Shown here: positions 37,026-46,500 of the stretch, one piece after another
Layout of the letters: every line of letters begins with the position of its first letter
How positions within the stretch are numbered: the stretch's first letter is position 1
NCBI RefSeq assembly: GCF_040183065.1
Contig: NC_091119.1
Coordinates: 205,906,298-205,970,297, forward strand
Direction of reading: 5' to 3'
Source of the DNA: Periplaneta americana
Lineage: Eukaryota > Arthropoda > Insecta > Blattodea > Blattidae
Length of the DNA: 64,000 bases
Notes under the pieces: generated by a model
Seen by the model: only the letters and a program-made list of their open reading frames with translations
Told to the model about the DNA's origin: nothing
Databases searched by the model: none
Made by a program: the position numbers and the translations under genes

Positions 37026-40000
37026 TAAAATTTTAACTCGTAATGGAAATTACGGGAAAACGGCTGAACGGATTTTAATAAATGGCCCCTCATTTTGAAG
37101 CTTGGAACCCAAAGTTTTTCGGAAAAATAGTAGTTTTCAGTGAAATGTCAATTTTCCTACATAATTTTCCTAGTTTCCAAAATCCATCTGTCGTCAGTTT
37201 TGAGAACTAGCTAATTGCACTAAGGAGAAGCGAAGCGAGCATCAAGTCGGCCGTGTTGCATTTCAGAATAAAACAAAACACACACTACAGTAAACAATAT
37301 TACACGAAGGCCATGATCTGCAAGAATGCTGACATATTTAGAGCTCAAATTAAATTGGTTATTAAAAACTTAACTTACTAAAAATAATTTACAGGTTCGA
37401 TTCTGTGGTGTGTAATTTTCTGGGTACAGCTGTGTATTGGATATTAAAAACTACAAAACTTGAGGTGGTTTGATGTCATTATTACCATTAGAAATGAAAT
37501 ATTATTGTAGTTAATGCCATGATGTGACTATTTTTCATTAATTATACATATTAATGCTATATTGATGATATGAAAGTGAAACGTATGGGGTTATATTAGT
37601 AGATGTAGAGAATAACTTAAATTAGATTTTGATTTCTATATTTTACTGAGTGGCGGCTATATAGTAGGGGAGAGTCGGGTAGTATCGGACAGTGCGTTTC
37701 TTTCATCTACCACCATATGGAAGTACCTGAATGACATGGTTACGTTTCTCTATGCGACGTCACAAAAATGTAACCATATCAATCAGGTACTATTATCGTG
37801 TGGTAGATGAAAGAATCTCACTATCCGATATTACCCGATGTCCGATACTACCCGACTCTCCCCTATATATAGTATATGTTACTGAAAGCTATAATACTTA
37901 CGTAAGATAATAATATTATTAAAAATAAAATATTTTTATAGTTATTAATCGAGTAGGGTTGGGTCTTTTTCATATATTTAATGGCGGTGTGGTGTAGATA
38001 TTTATATGCGAGGTTCTCTTCAGTATTGGCTCGAGAGAGAGTATCTTTCATTACTATGGAAGCAAATACCTTTCAGAATGTCTGGTATTCTTCATTGAAA
38101 ATAAATCTGAAAAATGTTTATTTGAACGTCTAATGAACTTAGTTTGCAGCATTTGCTGCACAAGCCACTAGTGGTATATAAATATGTGTATAAAGTACAC
38201 CGAAATGTTATAGAATATAAATTAAAACTCATTTGTAACTAATGTGGCATACTTATATCATTCTCTAGCAAAAGTAATGACCAGGCCGTGTCTTCGTCCT
38301 CTAAGGCATTCTGCCTAGGACCCACACGAATGAATCCGCGCTGGTTCGAATTCCCATGCGGTAAGATATTTTCTAATGAAATTTCGGCCAGTGTAAGGGA
38401 CCGGTACCCACCCAGCAACGTGAAGCACTTGGGCAAATTCGATTATGAAAATCAGCTACAACGGCTGGGGGATCATCATGCTAACCACACGATACCTCAA
38501 TTCTAGTTGGATGATCGTCCACCTCTGCTTTGTCATGTGGGCTGAAGCCAGCAGCCGGCTGTGTCGGTCTGGGTCCTTAAAAGACGCAAGCGCCAGGGAT
38601 TATTATAATCATCATGATTATTATCATTATCATTATCATCATTATAATAATAATAATAATAATAATTATTATTATTATTATTATTATCAATATTATTATT
38701 ATTATTATCATAGTAAAAAAATATAGTTTTATAGAAGAATTTGCGAAAAAATAAGTTGTTAATGTTTAGGTTTTCATGAGAATGTTAATTTCTCGGATAC
38801 CTGCAATTCACGTATTTTAAAAAATCACTAATTAAATGCAATCATTTTAATATTTCCTTTTTTCTTATTTTCAGGGCGGGATGCAATGTCTAGTAAAACA
38901 ATCGGGACTGGTAAGTTTATATATTTACACTTACAAAGAATAAAATTGCATGAATACCTGAATGTAAATCAGTTTGCTAATTGTGTACTTACAATCACAT
39001 AAATGAATTTTAGGCCGACGAAAAAGGCGAGGTGTCTGATGAAAAACTTGCCGAGTCCATGTCACAATGCTACAAAGAGAAAGAAGTGAGGGATTTGGTC
39101 AATGAATTGGCTAAAGACTGTTTTAAAAAAAGTGAGGGTAAGTACACCAACTATCAATACGATATAACACCACCCCGTCTTTTCTAAGGTACAAATTCAC
39201 TGTTAGATGTTTGGAATGCGTAAGTTTGTACGTATAAAACGACTTCTTGGAATCTTATTTCTTATCACGAAATGCTTAAATTAAATTTCAATGCTAGTAC
39301 ATTAAGTTAGACATACAGCGAAAGGTCTTAAATTTTTCGGGAACTATCCCGAATTATGGATGTATTTATTTAGACTGTTTATTCAAAGTAACGTAATCTT
39401 TCATCACCTACCATTTCACAAATACATTTTGAATCACTGCACAGACTTACAATATTCATTTGTTAATGGTTTCATCTTTCACAGGATCAAGTGACTGCAT
39501 GGGAAAGAGAATGTTTCTCTGTACGAAGAGTGTAATGGGGGAACTGAAGAAAGTAAGTTAAACAGTCATTACGTATTCAATGTCCACTTGTCATTGCTGA
39601 GGATTTTGATGTTAGGGACGAAAAATATATATTCAAACGGCTAATAGCTACGAGATTAGTCCCGAACAAGTTCATGTCATTTTGTAAAATTTTCAGAAGA
39701 AAAAAAAGTTTGTTCTTGTCACGTATCAGGCCTTGTGGCCTGTTACTGCATTGTTTCAACGGACGGCCCGAAGATCTTTATCCTAAAGGACGGTGGTTTA
39801 TTATTTGGCGTGGTATTCTTGCAGGTGTGTATATAAGAAATGTAAGAAATGTATATAAGGAACGACCACTCATATAAATTGATGGAAAGAAGACAGGACG
39901 GACACTGGAAAGTTTTCTTTTCTCAATCGTACTATCAGGGACTGGAATGCTTTACCTGCAGACTTACTAAAGGCTTTACCAATAATCAAAAACGTATTTA

Positions 40001-40447
40001 AAAATAGGCTTAAGGACTTTACTAATAGACGGTAATTACACACAGTATTTAAAGGGTGTAAATGATATTTTGTTATTGAAGTGTTGTATCAGTGAAGAAT
40101 TATATTGTGTCAGTGAAGGGTGTTGTGTCAGTGAAGTGTGTTGTGTCAGTGAAACATGTTCATGTCGGTGAAGCTTTATAGTTTATAGTGGCAGTGCAAT
40201 GTATTTGAACAGTGAAATGTTTTTTGAAGTGTTAGTGAAATCAGGATAGAATCAGTGAAATGTGTCGTAGTTCAAGTGCAGTGAGTGAGTTGACAGAGAA
40301 ATGAGTGTAGTGTTGAAAGGTACTTGTGCAGATATGAACAGATCATACTCGTGGGTTTTAGTTCGAACTTAGGGTTAAGATACAAATTAGATTTATTTTG
40401 AATGTTATTTTAAGTGATGGCGCTTCATTTAATTTAGGATATTCCCC

Positions 40448-40509
<62 letters not shown>

Positions 40510-43500
40510 AGTACGGTATTAATTATTAGTATTATTATTAATTGTATTTTTAATTAATAAGTTTATTATTGTCATTATTGAGTGTAATTAGTTAAAACTG
40601 CCACCGGGTATATACTCATTGCAGTATGTCTGTAATTTTGAATTTTCACTAGAACAGGATCCATTTTCAATTTTTCCAACATGTCTACGCGTGTGTTTTC
40701 TTCTTGTCTAACTTAGCATAGTCCCCTCTTCTTCTTGGAAATTCCTTTTCACAGGCAGTGATTCAGTGCTGGTCACACGCATTGTCCTAGCTTGACTTCC
40801 ATACACGAGAACTGGTCTCGCCAATATTTTATAGGTTTTCAATCTTGTATGCTTTTGGGGAAGAGAAGGTTCGAAGATGTTATTAATTACATTCACTGTG
40901 TACTTTTAAAACAATTCAATTTTGTGGAAATAAATTTTTCCAGTTCATGATTATATAGCAAACCAAATATTTAAAATTTTACATCTGTTATACAGTTTAT
41001 TATAAACGCAGATTATGTTGCGGATATTACTTTTTCCGTCGAAGCCAATTAGATTAGTATTATCAACTGAACTCTCCATCTCATATACCACAGAAATGAG
41101 TTGTGTTCGAAACACAGAACGTTGAAGGTCGTCTCCAGAAGCTGTCAATAATAGACTATCACATCATCTGCAAACAGTAGCATACTAAGTTTGGATAAAA
41201 AGTAATGGCAACAGTTCGATATTTCTGACATGGCTTTATTCACAGGGGTATAACATTCACGTACCTTCTATATAGTTGCCCCCCCCCTTGTTTATTACCT
41301 TTTGCCAAATATTTGGAATGCGTCGTACACCATCAGCGCGTCCATCTTTGTTGATATTCCATATTGACCGCCCTAAAGCACGGATAAGTTCATCTCCGGT
41401 AGGTATTGTACTGGGTGGTTCTTTCACTTTGGTGAAAAGATCGTAATCGCATGGATCATATCGGTGAGTACGGTGGATGTTCCAGTAGTCCGCGTTTTCC
41501 GTCTGCCTTGGGGTACAGCGTGGTGCAGTATTACCCCATCAATGTCATACGCCATAATGAACATTACTTTCACAGCACTTTGTGTAGGGTGCACTTTCTT
41601 CGGACGAGAAGAACCTGGATGCTTCCATTCATTTGATTGATGTTTCAAGTTTGGTTGGTTCGTATGGGCGAGCCCAGGTTTCGTCCATAGCGGCGATTCG
41701 TCCAAGAAAGTCGTCATCTTTCCTTTGATACCGGTCCAACAAGGCCTGTGCGACTGCATAGCGGTGCCATTGTTAAACCTCGGTAACCCAGAATGTCTTG
41801 CAGAATGTGGAGCACAGTTTTGTGACATACTCAGACTTCCGCTGCTAACTCACGCGCAGTCCATCGGCGATCAGCATCCAACAGGGAAGCAAGGAGTTGA
41901 ACTGTGTTGTCCTCCACGCGGGGTCGTCCTGTACGGAGATTGTCCTGAACGCCATCCCTGCCTTCCCGGAACGCTTTAACCCATCGTGCCACTGTGCGAT
42001 ATGGCAACGCTGCCTCGGCATATGCTTCATGAAGCCCCTGAAAACATTCTTGTGCACTACGACCTCGTGTCACTTCAATTTTGATCCAGGAACGTTGCTC
42101 TAGTTTTGTAAACGTGGTCTTAGGGCGCTCGCACTATCCCTATGAAAGTCAGCGTTCTACGCACTGCAGTAGATTGACAGAGTACTGTCGCCGCTGGCTG
42201 CACTAGCTCTTCTAACAGTCCTTGTTCATGTCCACACAGCTGGCAAATCTCGAACGCACCATCGTCACGTGAAAGCAGTGATGCCATTACTTTTTATCCA
42301 ACCTATGCATCTAACTTTAAATTTTGCTTGATACTGAAAGTGTAATGTTCCGTTATTTTCCATTTACTTATCATATGATCCATTCGTCCGGAGTATTAAA
42401 TAGTAATGAGGATAGACTATAGTTTCAGTGAACACATTAATTCATTTCCACTGATTTTGTTTCATTCACATGTTGAATTATATTTTTCACAGCATTAATT
42501 ATCAAATATATTTATTATATTTAATCTATTTATTAATGATATTGATTTGGAACACCGATTTGTATTAGGATTTGAAATGATTTTCCTGACTATCACACTT
42601 TTACTACGTCAGACTACTTTTGACCAATAAAACGGTACGAAAGGACGTCTTTCAACCAATCATGGCTGCTTATCGCACAATTTTATCGCGTCCCTAGCAT
42701 TTGTTTAATTTTATCGCGTCCCTAACATTTGTTTATTTTTATCACTACCCTAGCATTTGTTTCTTTGTTTGCCAACATTTCAAACTGCACTGGTCTGGAC
42801 GTCAAACAACAGAAAATGACAAACCACTCCAGTCGATGCACATCACTTTCAAATATGACTCGCATTTTGGCATTCAAGAACAAGAATTAATAAAGATCAC
42901 TGTCATATATGAAGAGCACCATTCGGAAATCCTGAATAAGTTGAGGGATACACCATGTACATCAACGAGTTCACTTCTTTTACGCACACGTCCAATATAA
43001 CATCAACTGAACCACCAACCACTAAAACATTCGAATTTGAAAATTGTATTTTCAACAATTGTTTCTTTTAAAATTATTCATGTTTATTTTTTATGTCATG
43101 ATCGTTAATTAAAACGTTTCTTGTTTATTTCATCATCTCTAATTAAAACTTTTCTAACACTTGATTATATTACTTAGGTTATGTTTGTTATAGCTTCTGC
43201 CTTATGATATTATGGATAGTCACGTATCAGAGATTGTTTAATACTAAGATTTATTGAAAATCATCTGTCTAGTGACGTTGATTACTGGGACCCGGATGAT
43301 TGAAGTGGAATGCAAATGTTTTAATAAAAATGAAACCAAATCAACAAAGCCTTCTTGACTAGTAACCGACCACAGAGTTCAATGAAGATTCCATAGTTGG
43401 CACAACTGATAACAGGAATACAGCTAATCATAACACACTACTGCCATCTAGCGTAATGTTGAGATGATACAATAATACATTTGAAGACAGTTGTATTTTC

Positions 43501-46500
43501 GTAAGCCAATTAATATTTTATTGTATTGGAGTACTTCGTTACTTCTAATCTTTATATACTTTCTTCTCATCATATAATAGTCAATTAAATCCCACTCGAG
43601 TTTTGATTTTCTCTAGATAAATCAAAATCTCTAGTGAGATTACTCTTGATAACTTTGTCAAACGCCTTATCGAAATTGATAAACGCCAAATGTGTCTCTT
43701 TATTAAACTCTCTCTGTTTTTCTAACATAATTTTTTCAGTATAGTGTTCATGAGTACGTGATCTTCCTATGCGAAGTTCTTAACTGAAAGAAGAATGTTA
43801 CTTTCTGAAATGTAATTTTCGGTCGTTCTTAGCAGTGCACATGTCTCCTAACATTATATAAACTGGATGTATATTATTGAAGCAGTCAACCACAACCCGT
43901 TGAGTCCGTAGACTGAACATGATTTTTCACAAATTTCTATGAATCATTGCTAACAGCTCTAAAATATTAATTATTGTACATACTACTGTATTTCTTGTAC
44001 CGCGATCCGTGTCCATACAAACTGAACATAATATTGTAGTAAGTGAAAGTAAAGACAGTGGTCTTTCATATTAGATGACACAGCAATTATTCGAAATTCT
44101 CAAAATCTTCCTCGACATTCCCTTAAGCTTGTCACTTGAAATATGTCTATAAAAATCCTTTGATCCCATTTGCTTCTGTGCATTTATTGCTTTCTAAGAG
44201 ACGGTCTATTATTGAAACAGAGCTTCCGGGCTAAGATGCCGTGGTCTACTGGTGCTGACGTTACCAGACGTTTCGTCTACTTCTACGGCAGACATCTTCA
44301 GTGGTTAGGTATCCTCGGTCGAAGTCTTCTGCTCGGGATACCTGTAGCAACTGTACAGGTATCCCGAGCAGAAGACTTCGACCGAGGATACCTAACCACT
44401 GAAGATGTCTGCCGTAGAAGTAGACGAAACGTCTGGTAACGTCAGCACCAGTAGACCACGGCATCTTAGCCCGGAAGCTCTGTTTCAACTAGACACCGGC
44501 CGTGAAAGCCTGCATGCTAAGGTCTATTATTCATTCAGTAATACATATTTATCTTTCTCCATGTCTTTATCACTCTTTTTGGAACTTAAGGGAGAAGTGT
44601 ACACCTTTTAATGGTGGCCGGGTAGCTCAGCTGGCTACGGACTGGAAGGTCCGGGTTTCGATCCCGAGTGGTGACAGGATTTTTTCTCGTTGCCAAACTT
44701 TCAGAACGGCTCCGAGGTTCACTCATCCTCCTATAAAATTGAGTACCGGGTCTTTCCCGGGGGTAAAAGGCGGTCAGAGCGTGGTGCCGACCACACCACC
44801 TCATTCTAGTGCCGAGGTCACGGAAAGCATGGGGCTCTACCTCCATGTCCCCCAAGTGTCTTCATGGCATGTTACGGGGATACCTTTACCTTTTTTTTAT
44901 TTTACCTTTTTACAACTTTTAATGGTACCATTTTACTATACTGTATTTCAAATTTTTCTTCTCAAAATTTGTAGGTAGGCCTACTGTGGAAATCAAAATG
45001 AGAAATTTTAATGTTATTTAAAGCCTAATAAGGTAGTTATTTTTTTAATTACGAAAATTTGTGAAGTACTTAGTTCAACAGGATAGCTTTTAAATGATAT
45101 CCTCGGTTGCGAGTTACTTATGAAATTTCAAGTTCTTTTATATCCCCTTATTTTATATTATAATTTTTATATTAAAATATAATTACGAGTTTCGTACTGT
45201 ACACATTTTTCTCTGATTTCAGAAATGTCCAGAACAATACCGTGTAAAAAGTAAGTATTAGAACGATTTATTTCAATATAAACCAATGAGAAGTTTTGTG
45301 TTCCTGCTTTTGTGCATTAAGTTAGTAATAGAGCGCTATTTAATATGTCTCGGAATACAGAGTGTTTATTAATTTTTGTTTCTAGAGTTATAGTCTTTTT
45401 CTGACTTCTATATCATCCCAATGAATTTCGTTTTCGAGTTTCTTTGCCCATGTTACCTTTTCCTTCCGTTCCTTCACCAGATGTTCATCGTATTAGTATT
45501 AGTATTAGTATTTATTTATTTAACCTGGTAGAGATAAGGCCGTCAGGCCTTCTCTGCCCCTCTACCAGGAGATTCCAACTACAATATCAACAATCAACTG
45601 TGTCGACTTCCTCTTTAATCGTATTCCCATCTCAGAATGATGTGTCGGTATTGGACCCACACCCCATTGCAGCCGTTCCAAAGTGCCATAGCCTAGTTCA
45701 GGCCCTGGTTCACGATTCATATGATTACGATGACATAAACGTTGATCTATTAAAGTTTTTGTAATTTCATGCTCTTCAAATTTAATACCAATCTGGTGAT
45801 TGGCTCTGCGCGTGGACGTTCGGTACTTATAAAAACTTGCAAGCCAGCGATACTTGAAACAGTGATTTCCGTTAAAAAAATATCTTTCAATATCCTGGGA
45901 GGTGACAATATTCATGAAAGCAACAAAATTAATTCTAATTAGCATGGACCCTAAAATTAAGTTTTGTACGAAACAAGGGCTTTGAAACTGGTATTGTAAA
46001 AACAGCATATATTCTAATGTAAGCTCTTTGCTTGTTTCTTATTGGGTATAGAGTTTAATATCGGAAATACAGGAAAGAAAAAGGTAACAAGATGTGAGCC
46101 CCTAAGACGTAGGACGGAAGGACGGGTTACAATGAATGGAAAGCACTTTTAATATCACCTATGATATTGAGAAACATTAATTTTACGACCCGTGATTGTT
46201 ATGACTTTTGTTTCTTGTTTTTTTATTAATAGGCCTACTATCATCTCAAAAAATATTGAATTAACAGTCTGTATATTTATTCGTTTATGTACAGGGCAAG
46301 GCTCAAATTATAATATGCAGTTAAAAATTATAGTTACTTGTGCGATAAAAAGGAAAAATGCTACAAAATCTTGAAAAAAAAAGGTAAATACAGATATAAG
46401 ATGCAGATATGAATAGGCTCAATTTGTCTATGTCAATCCTCCAGAGTATTATAGTGTTGCTTTTAATGTACCTCCTGAGCTGAACATATTTTCCTACACA

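Noticed and set aside
38288-38381. Possible exon with donor gcggtaagat
   Set aside because: It lies inside a SINE-like repeat, and its phase does not fit between the gene 2 exons at 36863 and 38875.
44170-44488. Matching ORFs on both strands
   Set aside because: An inevitable result of the perfect palindrome; no start context or known domain.
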